A stretch of DNA of 64,000 nucleotides from Kitasatospora herbaricolor (GCF_030813695.1 NZ_JAUSVA010000002.1:3658001-3722000); one strand, 5' to 3'; positions 1 to 9,490 are shown, numbered from the stretch's first letter. The notes: a model not told the origin generated them from the letters alone. Numbers and translations are program-made.

Positions 1-125
1 TGACACTGGTGGGCTTCCTGCGCGGCGAGAGCGCCAACGTGTACACCCGCCCCGACCGGGTGACGGCCGGGCCGGCCCCCGCGCCCGCCGGGCCGCCCGT
101 CCACCAGCACGCGCACGGGGGCTGA
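1..125 (+). CDS. fdhD: FdhD, C-terminal end only (partial at window edge)
   Basis: Only the last 40 codons are inside the window; the frame is open from position 3 and stops with TGA at 123-125. The visible peptide begins TLVGFLRGESANVYTRPDRV, which fits the conserved end of FdhD, the sulfur-carrier protein that sulfurates the molybdenum cofactor of formate dehydrogenases in the cytoplasm. It is followed by a short His/Ala/Pro-rich tail. The match is from recognition of the terminal motif only, since the catalytic Cys loop lies outside the window. Confidence 0.75.
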   Translation, partial: TLVGFLRGESANVYTRPDRVTAGPAPAPAGPPVHQHAHGG

Positions 126-150
126 GGCCCGCGGGGCGTCCGGCCGGCGG

Positions 151-232
151 CCCGGAACGCGGGTGGCCGGAACGCGGTGGCCCGGAACGCGGTGGCCGGA
201 ACGCGGTGCCCGGAACGCGGTGCCCGGAACGA
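151..232. repeat. Short tandem repeat, six copies of a CCGGAACGCGGTG-like unit
   Basis: GGAACGC (GGAAC in the last copy) recurs at about 154, 169, 184, 198, 212 and 226, with spacing of 15, 15, 14, 14 and 14 bases. It lies in the convergent gap between the fdhD end and the gene ending at 339. No coding or hairpin function is evident; slippage-type expansion is the simplest explanation. Confidence 0.8.
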
Positions 233-338
233 CACCTCCGTGAACGACGCCGTCCCGCCCACCGGGCGGTGGACGGGACGGCGGACCGGGCGGCCGGGGG
301 CGAGGGACGGGCTCACGTCCCGGCCGGGCCGGCGGACG

Positions 339-701
339 TCAGTCGCGGCTGCGGCGACGGAGCATCAGCACCACCGCGATGATCACGGCGATCACCACCA
401 GCAGCACCACGATGCCGATGACCACGCCGATCAGCTTGCCGAAGAACCCCGACTTCTTCTTCTTGGACTTGGACTTGGACTTCGCCAGCTCGGTGTGCTT
501 CTTCGCGACGGTCACGGTGCTGCCGCTCGCCGGGGCCGCCGCCGGCGCACCCTGAACGGCCTGCGCCGCCTGCGCGGGAGCTCCCTGGGCCGACACGGCC
601 ACGGCCGTTCGAGGCGCGGCCTGCGCCGGGGCCGCGGCGATCGCCGCGCCGCCGAAGGCCAGCGTTATGGACAGGACCGCACTCGCCAGACGTGCTCTCA
701 T
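339..701 (-). CDS. Small secreted or tail-anchored membrane protein, unknown function
   Basis: 120 residues, ATG start preceded by a GGGGAGATGAG-type ribosome site. Residues 1-28 form a typical Sec signal peptide ending AQA. A low-complexity Ala/Pro/Val stretch follows, then a Lys/Ser run (residues 70-83), one strongly hydrophobic helix (about 88-113) and a basic end RRRSRD. This layout suggests an exported domain held in the membrane by a C-terminal helix with the basic tail inside. No sortase motif or known domain was seen. I do not recognise the family. Confidence 0.7.
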   Translation of the reverse strand: MRARLASAVLSITLAFGGAAIAAAPAQAAPRTAVAVSAQGAPAQAAQAVQGAPAAAPASGSTVTVAKKHTELAKSKSKSKKKKSGFFGKLIGVVIGIVVLLVVIAVIIAVVLMLRRRSRD

Positions 702-913
702 CGACTCATCTCCCCGATCCGGCCGGGCCCACTTGGCCGCCGATCGCGCTCACTGTGCCACGCGCCACGACGGTACGACAGGCCTGCGGCCACGACTGTT
801 CCCGGACCGCTACCTGCCCGGAACAGAGCGGTCACCGACACGCCCCGGCTACCCGGCCCGCCCCCGTTCATGCGTGGGACGGCCCGGTCCGGGGCCGGCA
901 CGGGGGCCGTCCG

Positions 914-939
914 GCCGGACGGTACACGGACCGTCCGGC
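914..939 (-). terminator. Perfect 10-bp hairpin downstream of the diguanylate cyclase gene
   Basis: GCCGGACGGT and ACCGTCCGGC flank a 6-base loop, about 75 bases past the stop of the minus-strand gene that ends at 1015. No T tract is present, which is usual for actinomycete terminators. The rest of the 313-base gap 702-1014 holds only the promoter side of the small membrane protein gene; I see nothing else there. Confidence 0.55.
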
Positions 940-1014
940 GGGGCCGGAGGGGGACGGACTTCGGCGGGCGAGCAGCAGGCCGGGCGCACCGGGGCCGCAG
1001 GGGGCCGGGCCGGC

Positions 1015-2844
1015 TCAGGACGGCGGCGGGGAGGCCGGGCCGGAGAGGGCCACCGCGACCAGGGCCCGCATCGCGGAGGCGACCTGACCCAGCGGCAGGG
1101 TCGCGTCGTCGGCGAAGAGTTCGACCAGCCAGCCGCCCGCCACGTTCTGCCCGCCGGCCGCGACCATCCCCCGGTAGCCGCTGACCACCAGCATGGCCTC
1201 CTCGGCGGGGTCGTTCCCGGCCGCGCCGGCGCGCAGGGCGAAGGAGCCGCCGCGGACGGTGCGCCGGGTGAGGGGGTAGTGGCGCAGGTCGAAGATGGCG
1301 TCCGGGGCCTCGATCTGGGCCCGCTGGGTCTCGGCCCGGGAGCTGCTGGGGCCGCTGGTCATCCGGTACACGGCGTGCTGGACGGTGCGCATCAGGTGCG
1401 AGCCCGGCGGGACGTAGGAGATCCACCAGCCGACCGCGTCCAGCAACCGGGCGGCGGTCTCGGCCACGCCGGCCAGCCGGCCCAGGGTGTCGGCCGGGTG
1501 GTGGGAGCGCACCGCGCCGGCCTGGTCGAGGGTGGCGAGCACGGCGGTGAGCAGCTGGCCCGGGTCGGCGCTGTGGGCGGCGCCGCGGATCCGGCGGCGG
1601 TCCCCGGCGGCCCGCGAGGCGGAGCCTCGGCCGCGGCCGTCCGCGCGGTGGTGCGGGTCGGCGGCGTCGGCGAGCAGCACGGTCGGGTCGGGGGTGAAGC
1701 CGGGGCCGTGGCTGCGGCCGGCCACCACGGGGTGGGCGGCGCGGGCGGCCTTGGCGCGGTACTGGGCGGCGTCGGCGAGCCGGAACAGCCGGTCGGGGGT
1801 GGTGACCGGGCCGATCGAGTCGCCGGTGGAGGCGACGCCGCAGGCCACGCCCTCGCCCTCGGCCAGGGCGAGCGCCCGGGCGCAGAGCTCCTCGGCGACG
1901 GCGACCACCTCGTCGGCCTTCTGGCCCTCGGCGAGCAGGCAGAACTCGTCGCCGCCGAGCCGGGCGGCGAGGCTGCCGGGGAGTTTGGCGGCGGCCAGCG
2001 AGAGCTGGTGGGCGAATCGTTCCAGCAGCCGGTCGCCGACCTCGTGGCCGAGCTGGTCGTTGACCCGCTTGAGGCCGTTGACGTCGCAGACCACCAGCGA
2101 GACGACGGTGTGGTCCCGGTTGTGCGCCGCCAGCGCGCTCTCCAGGCGGGCGTCGACGGCGCGCCGGTTGGCCAGCCCCGTGAGCGGGTCGGTGAAGGCG
2201 AGCCGGCGCAGGTCGGCCAGCCGTTCGGTCTGGGCGAGGCCGGCCGAGATCTGGGCGGCGAGCAGGGTGGCGTAGTCGGCGTCGGCCTCGGTGAACACGG
2301 GCAGTCCGGCGGTGCGGGCCAGGTACAGCTCGCCCCAGGCCTGGCCGTGCAGCACGATCGGCGCGACCAGGCAGCACTCGCGCCCGCGCCTTCGCAGCCC
2401 GGCGGCGCGGTGCTGGCGGAACGCGCCGGCGCCCGGCTGGGCGTGGCCGGCCGGTTCGCCGCCGTCCTCCGGCTCGGCCGGTTCGGCGGTCTGCAGCCAG
2501 GCGCGCGGCAGCCGGCCGGTGGTCCAGCGCTCCTCCAGGTAGGTGACGATCTCGGGGAAGTCCGCCACCGGGTAGGACTCGTCCTCCGGCAGCTCCTCCT
2601 CGCCCGGTGCCAGCTCGCCGTGGTTGACCAGCACCCGCAGCCGGCCGGACTCGCGGTCCCAGACGGAGACGGCCGCCATGGTGGCGTCGAGGGCGGCGGT
2701 GGCGCGGACGGCGGCGACCCGGACGGCCTCCAGCGGGGTGAGGGCGCCGGCCATGTCCTGGGCCAGCTCGACCACCGACTGCAGCCGCAGGTCGGGGGAG
2801 GGCGCGGACTGCTCGCGGTCCGTGACGCTGGCCTCACCGCTCAC
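1015..2844 (-). CDS. Diguanylate cyclase, GAF-GGDEF-GAF-like
   Basis: 609 residues from GTG at 2844, chosen because GAGG lies just upstream; the frame stays open to 3066 but that part is low-complexity Arg/Pro/Gly. An N-terminal GAF-type sensor (about 15-190) is followed by a GGDEF domain with intact GGDEF at 297-301, so synthesis of c-di-GMP from GTP is expected. The usual inhibitory I-site RxxD is absent: the two key positions are Leu and Ser. The C-terminal 200 residues look like a second GAF-like sensory domain. No EAL domain and no membrane segment, so it is cytoplasmic. Its position beside the adenylate cyclase matches the gene I recall as SCO4931 (CdgE) in S. coelicolor; that identity is from memory. 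Confidence 0.88.
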   Translation of the reverse strand: MSGEASVTDREQSAPSPDLRLQSVVELAQDMAGALTPLEAVRVAAVRATAALDATMAAVSVWDRESGRLRVLVNHGELAPGEEELPEDESYPVADFPEIVTYLEERWTTGRLPRAWLQTAEPAEPEDGGEPAGHAQPGAGAFRQHRAAGLRRRGRECCLVAPIVLHGQAWGELYLARTAGLPVFTEADADYATLLAAQISAGLAQTERLADLRRLAFTDPLTGLANRRAVDARLESALAAHNRDHTVVSLVVCDVNGLKRVNDQLGHEVGDRLLERFAHQLSLAAAKLPGSLAARLGGDEFCLLAEGQKADEVVAVAEELCARALALAEGEGVACGVASTGDSIGPVTTPDRLFRLADAAQYRAKAARAAHPVVAGRSHGPGFTPDPTVLLADAADPHHRADGRGRGSASRAAGDRRRIRGAAHSADPGQLLTAVLATLDQAGAVRSHHPADTLGRLAGVAETAARLLDAVGWWISYVPPGSHLMRTVQHAVYRMTSGPSSSRAETQRAQIEAPDAIFDLRHYPLTRRTVRGGSFALRAGAAGNDPAEEAMLVVSGYRGMVAAGGQNVAGGWLVELFADDATLPLGQVASAMRALVAVALSGPASPPPS

Positions 2845-3138
2845 CGGCTCGCCTCGATCCTGTGGTCGGTCGTCCGGCCGTCCGGTCGGACGCCGTCGTG
2901 GCCGCCGTCGCGGCCCGGCGGGCCGGGCCCGCCCCGGCCGGGCACGACCGCGGTGCCCCAAGACTAGGGCGATCTGCCAGGCGTATGCCCCATTTGTCCG
3001 GGACGACGCGTCCGGCCGCGCCACGGCTTCAGTCGTTGCGCGTACGCCGGGAGTCGTCAGGCGCACGGCCGGCGCCGGGCGCCTCCCGGGCCCGGTGACC
3101 GCGCCGCCGGACGCACCGGCGCAGCCGCCCGGCGGGCG

Positions 3139-4278
3139 TCAGTCCGTGCGGACCCGGCGTGAGAGCAGCCAGGGCTCGACCAGGCCGAGCCCGCGCACCG
3201 GGCGGCGCCACATCGGCTGCAGCCGGAACCGGTGCCCGGCGTTGACGTCCACCCCGACCGGCAGCCCGGCCGCGGCCGAGATCGCGTCGGCGAGGTCCGG
3301 GCCGTCCAGCTCCGCGGGCGCGACGCTGCCGTTCTGCTCCAGCACGGCCGCGAACTCGCCGTCGATCAGCACCGCGTCCTTGGGCGCGATCGAGGTGAGC
3401 CGGCTGGCCAGGTTCACCGTGGTGCCGAACACGTCGCCCATCCGGGAGGTCACGGTGCCGAAGGCGAGACCGACCCGCAGTTCCGGCATGGTGTCGTCGT
3501 CCGCCAGCGTCTCCACCAGGCCGAGCGCGATCTCGGCGGCCGTCACCGGGTCCTCCGAGACGTACAGGATCTCGTCGCCGAGGGTCTTGATGACCCGGCC
3601 GCCGAGGCCCGCGATCAGGTCCGAGCAGGTGTTCTCGAAGGTCTCGACCAGCTCGCCGAGCTCCTCCTCCTCCAGCCGGCGCGACAGCCGGGTGAAGCCG
3701 ACCAGGTCGGCGAAGCCGACGGCGAGCCGGCCGCTGGTGATCTCGGCGTCCTCGGCCGCCTGCACCACCCGGCCGGTGACGGCCGCCAGCTGCCGGCGCC
3801 AGACGTAGACCAGGAACTGCTCCAGCTCCGGCAGCAGCAGCTCGACCAGCGGGTACGCGACATCGGCGCGGGTCAGGCCGGGTTCGACGGCCTGGGTGAG
3901 GCTGTCCAGGAAGGTGTCCATCTGCCAGCCGGCCAGCCGCGCGGTGGTCTGGCCGGTGGAGCGCGCCACCTGGATCGCCATCGACTCGCTCAGCAGCCCG
4001 GACTCCACCAGGCCGGCCAGCCGCCGCAGGGCGATCACGTCCCCGTCGGTCAGCGCCCGGGACTGCCCGATGTCCGGAAAGCCCATCGCCCGCCAGAAGC
4101 GGGTGGCCAGCTCCATCGGCACATCGGCGGCCCGGGCGGCCTGGTACGGGGTGTAGCGGCGTGGTGCGTCCAGGATCAGCCGCTCAAGATCCAGCGCGAC
4201 CGTCTGGTCGTCCGGATCCGCCTTGGCGCCGCCGTTGCCGTCCTCTGCCACCGGTCCGTCCCCGTGCGGTCGCCGCAC
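3139..4278 (-). CDS. cya: Adenylate cyclase, class III, with N-terminal regulatory domain
   Basis: 379 residues from GTG at 4278; an alternative in-frame GTG lies at 4251. The catalytic homology domain covers about 180-300, with metal-binding Asp191 in FADLVGFTRLS and Asp235 in LGDEILY, and the FGTTVNLASRL segment that follows. The N-terminal 170 residues begin with a MerR-like helix-turn-helix look (YTPYQAARAADVP) and resemble the autoinhibitory, pH-responsive domain of Mycobacterium Rv1264-type cyclases. It makes cAMP from ATP in the cytoplasm; in S. coelicolor the homologue (SCO4928, from memory) is needed for germination and development. It is adjacent to birA and a diguanylate cyclase, all on the same strand. 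Confidence 0.92.
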   Translation of the reverse strand: MRRPHGDGPVAEDGNGGAKADPDDQTVALDLERLILDAPRRYTPYQAARAADVPMELATRFWRAMGFPDIGQSRALTDGDVIALRRLAGLVESGLLSESMAIQVARSTGQTTARLAGWQMDTFLDSLTQAVEPGLTRADVAYPLVELLLPELEQFLVYVWRRQLAAVTGRVVQAAEDAEITSGRLAVGFADLVGFTRLSRRLEEEELGELVETFENTCSDLIAGLGGRVIKTLGDEILYVSEDPVTAAEIALGLVETLADDDTMPELRVGLAFGTVTSRMGDVFGTTVNLASRLTSIAPKDAVLIDGEFAAVLEQNGSVAPAELDGPDLADAISAAAGLPVGVDVNAGHRFRLQPMWRRPVRGLGLVEPWLLSRRVRTD

Positions 4279-4436
4279 TCGCTCATGTCCCGCCTACTCG
4301 ACTTCCCCGGCGGTGGCGCACACCGCCCACCCCAGGGGGTAGTGGCGCGCCTCACACCGCTGCCAGGTGGAATGTTCGCACGAAATCGCGTAATCCGGGG
4401 CATCCGCCCGGGGCGGGCGGGCCCGGGGGTAGCGAC

Positions 4437-5351
4437 TCAGCCACTCTCCGGCCGTACGTGTACGACGTCCCCGGCCGCGACCGGCTGCCGCGTCCCGTCG
4501 GCCGTCCGGACCACCAGGCGGCCGTCGCCGTCGATCGCCACCGCCTCCCCCACCAGCTCGCGTCCGCCCGGCAGCTGGACCCGGACGGCCCGGCCGAGGG
4601 TGGCGCAGCGGTCGGTGTACGCGGGCAGCAGTCCGCTCGCCTGCGGGTCGCCGGCGGCGGCCGTCCACTCCCGGTACAGGTCGGCGAACTCGCGCAGCAG
4701 GGCCCGTAGCAGGGTGTCGCGCTCGGTGACGGCGGAACCGGCCAGCGCCAGCGAGGCCGCGGCGGGCACCGGCAGCTCGTCGGCGCGCAGCGAGACGTTG
4801 ATGCCGAGGCCCGCGACCACGGCGCCGCCGCCGAGTTCGGTGAGGATTCCGCCGATCTTGCGCTCGGTGCCGTCGATGGTGACCTGGAGGTCGTTGGGCC
4901 ACTTCAGCGAGACGTCCACCTCGGCGACCCGGCCGAGGGTGCTGGCGGCCGCCACGCCGACCAGGATCGGCAGCCAGCCGTAGCGCTCGACCGGGACGGC
5001 GGCCGGGCGCAGCAGGACGGAGAGGAAGATCCCGGACCGGGCCGGCGCCGTCCAGCTGCGCTCCAGCCGGCCGCGTCCGGCGCTCTGCTCCTCGGCGATC
5101 AGCACCGCGCCCTCGGGCAGGCCCTCGCGGGCGCGGGCGGCCAGGTCGGTGTTGGTGGAGCCGGTCTCGGCCACCACGTCGAGCGAGGTCCAGAGGCCGC
5201 CGGGGCTCAGCAGGTCGCGGCGCAGGGCGGCGGCGTCCAGCGGCGGGCGGTCCAGGTCGGTCCAGGGGGACGGCCCCGCGCCGCCGAAGCCGCGCAGTCC
5301 GCTGCGGCGGGGGGCGGACTCGTCGGCAGGTTCGCTCAGTGACTCGCTCAT
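4437..5351 (-). CDS. birA: Biotin-[acetyl-CoA-carboxylase] ligase, no DNA-binding domain
   Basis: 304 residues from ATG at 5351. The biotinyl-AMP loop GRGRLER is at 92-98, and SLKWPNDL and the KIGGILTE segment are present. The first 50 residues are a poorly conserved extension rather than a winged helix, so this is a monofunctional ligase that cannot repress biotin genes. It would attach biotin to Lys555 of AccA2, encoded 4 kb away. It is transcribed divergently from pccB. No strong ribosome site precedes the chosen ATG, so the start could be a few codons further in. Confidence 0.93.
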   Translation of the reverse strand: MSESLSEPADESAPRRSGLRGFGGAGPSPWTDLDRPPLDAAALRRDLLSPGGLWTSLDVVAETGSTNTDLAARAREGLPEGAVLIAEEQSAGRGRLERSWTAPARSGIFLSVLLRPAAVPVERYGWLPILVGVAAASTLGRVAEVDVSLKWPNDLQVTIDGTERKIGGILTELGGGAVVAGLGINVSLRADELPVPAAASLALAGSAVTERDTLLRALLREFADLYREWTAAAGDPQASGLLPAYTDRCATLGRAVRVQLPGGRELVGEAVAIDGDGRLVVRTADGTRQPVAAGDVVHVRPESG

Positions 5352-5642
5352 GGGGCCGAGCCTAGGGCTCGCGGGTGACGGCGGCACGCAGGCGGCCGGG
5401 CGGCGTCCCCGTGCGTTGCGGCGGCGGGCCGGCGGGCGGCCGGGACAGGATGGTGGCGGGCGTCGGCACCGGCGCGTAGGCCGCCCCATCGTCCCGCATA
5501 ACGCTCGTTAACACACTGTGTCGCTGGCCATAACGGGAAACGGTCCGCGCTGGCTACGCTACTCAACGGTAGTTCGTTGCGCCGCCCTGCCCTCACCCCA
5601 GTACTGACAGGTCGCGGCCCATGGATCAGGGAGAGCCACCGG

Positions 5643-7232
5643 ATGACCGAGGCGTCGTACGACCCGCACACCACCGCCGGCAAGCTCGCCGACCTACGGC
5701 GCAGGCTCGACGAGGCGGTGCACTCCGGCTCGGCCGCGGCCGTGGAGAAGCAGCACGCCAAGGGCAAGCTGACGGCCCGTGAGCGGGTCGTGGAGCTGAT
5801 GGACGAGGGCTCCTTCGTGGAGTTCGACGAGTTCGCGCGGCACCGCTCGACCAACTTCGGTCAGGCGAAGAACCGCCCGTACGGCGACGGTGTCGTCACC
5901 GGCTACGGCACCGTGGACGGCCGTCAGGTCGCCGTCTTCGCGCAGGACTTCACCGTGTTCGGCGGCTCGCTCGGCGAGGTGTTCGGCGAGAAGATCGTCA
6001 AGGTGATGGACTTCGCGCTGAAGACCGGCTGCCCGGTGATCGGCATCAACGACTCCGGCGGCGCCCGGATCCAGGAGGGCGTGGTCTCGCTCGGCCTGTA
6101 CGGCGAGATCTTCCGCCGCAACGTGCACGCCTCCGGGGTGATCCCGCAGATCTCGCTGATCATGGGCCCGTGCGCGGGCGGCGCGGTGTACTCCCCCGCG
6201 ATCACCGACTTCGTGGTGATGGCCGACCAGACCTCGCACATGTTCATCACCGGCCCGGACGTGATCAAGACCGTCACCGGCGAGGACGTCGGCATGGAGG
6301 AGCTGGGCGGCGCCCGCGCCCACAACGCCAAGTCCGGCGTGGCGCACCACCTGGCCGCCGACGAGAAGGAGGCCATCGAGTACGTCAAGAGCCTGCTCTC
6401 GTACCTGCCCTCCAACAACCTGAGCGACCCGCCGGCCTACCCCGAGGAGGCCGACCTCACCGTCACCGACGAGGACCTCGAACTCGACACCATCGTGCCG
6501 GACTCGGCGAACCAGCCGTACGACATGCACAAGGTGATCGAGCACGTCCTGGACGACGGCGAGTTCCTGGAGACCCAGGCGCTGTACGCGGGCAACATCC
6601 TCACCGGCTTCGGCCGGGTCGAGGGCCACCCGGTCGGCATCGTCGGCAACCAGCCGATGGACCTCGCCGGCTGCCTGGACATCGCGGCCAGCGAGAAGGC
6701 CGCGCGCTTCGTGCGCACCTGCGACAGCTTCAACATCCCGGTGCTGACCTTCGTCGACGTGCCCGGGTTCCTGCCCGGCACCGGCCAGGAGTGGGACGGC
6801 ATCATCCGGCGCGGCGCCAAGCTGATCTACGCCTACGCCGAGGCCACCGTCCCGCTGATCACCGTGATCACCCGCAAGGCCTTCGGCGGCGCCTACGACG
6901 TGATGGGCTCCAAGCACCTCGGCGCCGACCTCAACCTGGCCTGGCCGACCGCGCAGATCGCCGTGATGGGCGCCCAGGGCGCGGTCAACATCCTGCACCG
7001 CCGGGAGATCGCCGAGGCCGAGGCCGCCGGGCAGGCCGAGGAGAAGCGCGCCGAGCTGCTCGCCTCCTACGAGGACACCCTGCTCAACCCGTACCTGGCG
7101 GCCGAGCGCGGTTACGTGGACGCGGTCATCGCGCCCTCCGAGACCCGCCGGCACATCGTCCGCGGCCTGCGGGCCCTGCGCGGCAAGCGCGAGACCCTGC
7201 CGCCGAAGAAGCACGGCAACATTCCCCTGTGA
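5643..7232 (+). CDS. pccB: Acyl-CoA (propionyl-CoA) carboxylase beta subunit
   Basis: 529 residues; ATG at 5643 follows GGAGAGCCACCGG, so the open frame back to 5577 is not coding. The two crotonase-like carboxyltransferase halves are complete, with the oxyanion-forming Gly-rich segments [14 protein letters not shown] and [10 protein letters not shown]. It transfers carboxyl from biotin on the alpha subunit to propionyl-CoA, giving methylmalonyl-CoA, a polyketide and odd-chain fatty acid precursor. pccE follows after 23 bases, as in other Streptomyces. A candidate -10 TACGCT is at 5555-5560. Substrate choice between acetyl- and propionyl-CoA cannot be read securely from this sequence; the neighbourhood argues for PccB. 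Confidence 0.95.
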   Translation: MTEASYDPHTTAGKLADLRRRLDEAVHSGSAAAVEKQHAKGKLTARERVVELMDEGSFVEFDEFARHRSTNFGQAKNRPYGDGVVTGYGTVDGRQVAVFAQDFTVFGGSLGEVFGEKIVKVMDFALKTGCPVIGINDSGGARIQEGVVSLGLYGEIFRRNVHASGVIPQISLIMGPCAGGAVYSPAITDFVVMADQTSHMFITGPDVIKTVTGEDVGMEELGGARAHNAKSGVAHHLAADEKEAIEYVKSLLSYLPSNNLSDPPAYPEEADLTVTDEDLELDTIVPDSANQPYDMHKVIEHVLDDGEFLETQALYAGNILTGFGRVEGHPVGIVGNQPMDLAGCLDIAASEKAARFVRTCDSFNIPVLTFVDVPGFLPGTGQEWDGIIRRGAKLIYAYAEATVPLITVITRKAFGGAYDVMGSKHLGADLNLAWPTAQIAVMGAQGAVNILHRREIAEAEAAGQAEEKRAELLASYEDTLLNPYLAAERGYVDAVIAPSETRRHIVRGLRALRGKRETLPPKKHGNIPL

Positions 7233-7255
7233 GCGGCTTTGGGAGAGGATTGAGC

Positions 7256-7474
7256 ATGGCCCCGATCCACGTGCTGCACGGGCAGCCGACCCCCGAGGAG
7301 CTGGCCACCGTCCTGGCGGTGGTCTCAGCCCGGGCCGCCGCCGCACAGGCCGCCGCCGAGGCGGCCCGCACCGGTGCCGGCCCGGCGACCCCCTGGAACG
7401 ACCGCGCCCGGCGCCTGCGCACCACCCCGAAGCCGGGCCCCGACGTCTGGCGCACCTCGGGCTGGGCCCGCTGA
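7256..7474 (+). CDS. pccE: Acyl-CoA carboxylase epsilon subunit
   Basis: 72 residues, ATG 23 bases after the pccB stop, with GGGAGAGGATTGAGC upstream. It begins IHVLHGQPTPEELATVLAVV, the usual start of this actinomycete-only small subunit, then an Ala-rich helix and a conserved WxxSGWAR-type end. It stabilises the alpha6-beta6 carboxylase and raises its activity. Co-transcribed with pccB. Confidence 0.9.
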   Translation: MAPIHVLHGQPTPEELATVLAVVSARAAAAQAAAEAARTGAGPATPWNDRARRLRTTPKPGPDVWRTSGWAR

Positions 7475-7506
7475 CCGGGCCCGTCCACCCGTAGGACCCC
7501 GGGGCG

Positions 7507-7528
7507 ATCCGGGCCGGATGGCCCGGAT
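7507..7528 (+). terminator. Hairpin after pccE (9-bp perfect stem)
   Basis: ATCCGGGCC and GGCCCGGAT around a 4-base loop, 33 bases past the pccE stop. It may terminate or attenuate the pccB-pccE transcript before the small gene that follows. Confidence 0.45.
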
Positions 7529-7591
7529 TGCCCCGAAACCTGAGTACGGATACTCAGGCGCCCCGCAGGCCGCGCGGCGCACCCTGGAGAA

Positions 7592-7717
7592 GTGCTCTGG
7601 TCAGACCCCCGCGACGAGCCCTCCCCCGACACTCGTCAACTGCAGGAACGGCTGCGCCGTGCCGGACCGCTGCTCGCGGCCCTCGCACTGGTGATGGCCG
7701 TCCTGCTGATGCTCTGA
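7592..7717 (+). CDS. 41-residue single-helix membrane protein
   Basis: A short frame from GTG at 7592 to TGA at 7717. The product starts [10 protein letters not shown], is polar to about residue 24, and then has one hydrophobic helix to the end ([18 protein letters not shown]). A small membrane protein in this same place between pccE and maf is common in Streptomyces, which supports it as a real gene. GGAGA lies only 2-3 bases from GTG, so translation may be weak or the start slightly different. Function unknown. Confidence 0.6.
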   Translation: MLWSDPRDEPSPDTRQLQERLRRAGPLLAALALVMAVLLML

Positions 7718-7779
7718 GCGGGCCGTGCGCCCCCACCGGTGCGGCCGGCGGCCGGCGGGCACCCCCTACCCTGGTGCCC

Positions 7780-8379
7780 ATGACCGACCGCCGCACCCTC
7801 GTGCTCGCCTCCGCCTCCCCCGCCCGGCTCGGACTGCTGCGCCAAGCCGGCCTCGACCCGCGGGTCGTCGTCAGCGGGGTCGACGAGGACGCCGTCACCG
7901 CCGCCACGCCGTCCGAACTCGCCCTGGTGCTCGCCGAGGCCAAGGCCAAGGCCGTCGCGGCCGAGCTCGCCGGCGGGGAGCTGGTGATCGGCTGCGACTC
8001 CGTCCTGGAGCTGGACGGCGAGGCGCTCGGCAAGCCCGCCGACGCCGCCGAGGCGCTCGCCCGCTGGCAGTCGATGCGCGGCCGCTCCGGCGTGCTGCGC
8101 ACCGGGCACTGCGTGATCGACACCGCCACCGGCCGGCAGTCCTCGGCCACCGCCTCCACCACGGTCCGCTTCGGCACCCCGGACGACGCCGAGGTCGCCG
8201 CGTACATCGCCTCCGGCGAGCCGCTGCACGTGGCCGGAGCGTTCACCCTGGACGGCCGCTCGGCACCGTTCGTCGAGGGGATCGACGGCGACCCCGGCAA
8301 CGTGATCGGCCTGTCGCTGCCGCTGCTGCGCCGGCTGCTCGGCGATCTCGGGGTGCGGATCACCGACCTCTGGGTCTGA
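7780..8379 (+). CDS. maf: Maf-like nucleotide pyrophosphatase
   Basis: 199 residues from ATG at 7780. The N-terminal [18 protein letters not shown] motif, the [16 protein letters not shown] segment and the [13 protein letters not shown] region are family hallmarks. It hydrolyses non-canonical or modified dNTP/UTP/CTP to monophosphates in the cytoplasm and has been tied to septum arrest. It sits in the carboxylase cluster by long-standing synteny rather than by pathway. Confidence 0.93.
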   Translation: MTDRRTLVLASASPARLGLLRQAGLDPRVVVSGVDEDAVTAATPSELALVLAEAKAKAVAAELAGGELVIGCDSVLELDGEALGKPADAAEALARWQSMRGRSGVLRTGHCVIDTATGRQSSATASTTVRFGTPDDAEVAAYIASGEPLHVAGAFTLDGRSAPFVEGIDGDPGNVIGLSLPLLRRLLGDLGVRITDLWV

Positions 8380-8544
8380 CCCGCCGGGCGGCCCCCGGCC
8401 GGGCTCCCGAACACATCCGGGCGGCCCCGACGCTGCCGATTCCGACAGAGACGCGGCCGGACATCTGTCCCGGTGATCCAGCCCCTTCGAGCGGACCACG
8501 CCGATAGGCTGGCCGGGCCGCCGACCCGGAGAGGACATGCAGGG

Positions 8545-9294
8545 ATGACCGACAGCGTGCTCAACGTGGTGCTCGGCCTGGTCGCCACCGCGATCAGCGC
8601 CTCGCTCGGCTGGCTCGCCCAGAACCTGCGCCGCCGGCGACGGCTGGAGCGCGTCCGCGAGTTCTTCGGGATGCCCGGCCGCACCGAGTGCCTGCTGGTG
8701 GTCAACCGCCGTGGGGGCACCGCCGGTTCGAAGAACGTGTCACGCAACGACGTGTACGCGCTGATGGAGTTGGCGACCTTGGTGAAGGAGTGCGGGGCGC
8801 AGGCCGACGTCGTCGCGCACGACGAGGTACGCCAAGGCCTGGGCACCAAGGCCGAGTTCTGCCTCGGCGGCCCGGGCAGCAACGACCGCACGGCGGCGCA
8901 TCTGGCCAACTGGCTGCCAGGCGTCCGGTTCGTCCCCAAGCCGGACCCGCCCTACGGCGACACCATATCGGTGGGCACGGAGGAGTACCGCCGCTCCGAG
9001 GCGACCAGTGCCTCCGGCGACCGGGTCTACGTCCTGCTGGCCCGGCTGCACGCGGGCCCGGACACCCGGCCGGTGTTCCTGATCGCGGGCCAGACCGCGA
9101 CCTCCAACCACGCGGCCGTCCGGTACCTGGTGGCCCACCACCGCCGGCTGGCCCGTCGCTACGGGACCGACGAGACGTTCGCCCTGGTCCTTCGGGTGGT
9201 CAGCCCGGAGGCGTACGGCCCGGACGTCGTCGAACTGGCGGCCGACGTCACCACCGCGGCGACCACCCGGCCGGCCGCCCAGGTGGCCGCGTGA
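8545..9294 (+). CDS. Membrane-anchored protein of unknown function
   Basis: 249 residues from ATG at 8545, after GAGAGGACATGCAGGG. Residues 3-22 form one hydrophobic helix followed by a strong basic patch (RRRRRLERVREFF), so the protein should be anchored with its body inside the cell. The body has short conserved-looking stretches (LLVVNRRGG, CLGGPGSNDRTAAHL, VFLIAGQTATSNHAAVRYL) but no domain I recognise. The GxGSNxRT run and the isolated cysteines could suggest nucleotide binding; this is only a guess. It lies between maf and accA2. Confidence 0.75.
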   Translation: MTDSVLNVVLGLVATAISASLGWLAQNLRRRRRLERVREFFGMPGRTECLLVVNRRGGTAGSKNVSRNDVYALMELATLVKECGAQADVVAHDEVRQGLGTKAEFCLGGPGSNDRTAAHLANWLPGVRFVPKPDPPYGDTISVGTEEYRRSEATSASGDRVYVLLARLHAGPDTRPVFLIAGQTATSNHAAVRYLVAHHRRLARRYGTDETFALVLRVVSPEAYGPDVVELAADVTTAATTRPAAQVAA

Positions 9295-9490
9295 CCGACC
9301 GGATGTGGCGAAGGCCACGACATGACGGGGCGGCGGCGCGACCACCTCTCAAGGCCCAGGCCTGACACTGTCACCATCCACGACCTGCGGAGCGTCCCGC
9401 TCCGTGCCCGACCGGTCACGCAATCGCGTCACCCTCCGTGTGGGATAGCTCACCACCTTGGGCTACTCGCCGGTACCACCCTGTAATCCC

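Noticed and set aside
667..2967. Very long plus-strand open frame (766 codons) across the diguanylate cyclase gene
   Set aside because: Product is Gly/Arg/Ala-rich without any domain, and it is antisense to a gene with a full GGDEF domain; a GC-rich frame shadow.
4176..4403. 75-codon frame with ATG at 4401 or 4286 overlapping the adenylate cyclase start
   Set aside because: It is an out-of-frame reading of the cya N-terminus and lacks a ribosome site; the cya frame shows the domain homology.
5473..5485. GGCGCGTAGG-like sequence upstream of pccB resembling the nucleoside palindrome
   Set aside because: Only GCGCGTAG of one arm is shared and there is no second arm; it is also not near a nucleoside gene. 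The same holds for the similar GGCGCGTAGG near 59230.
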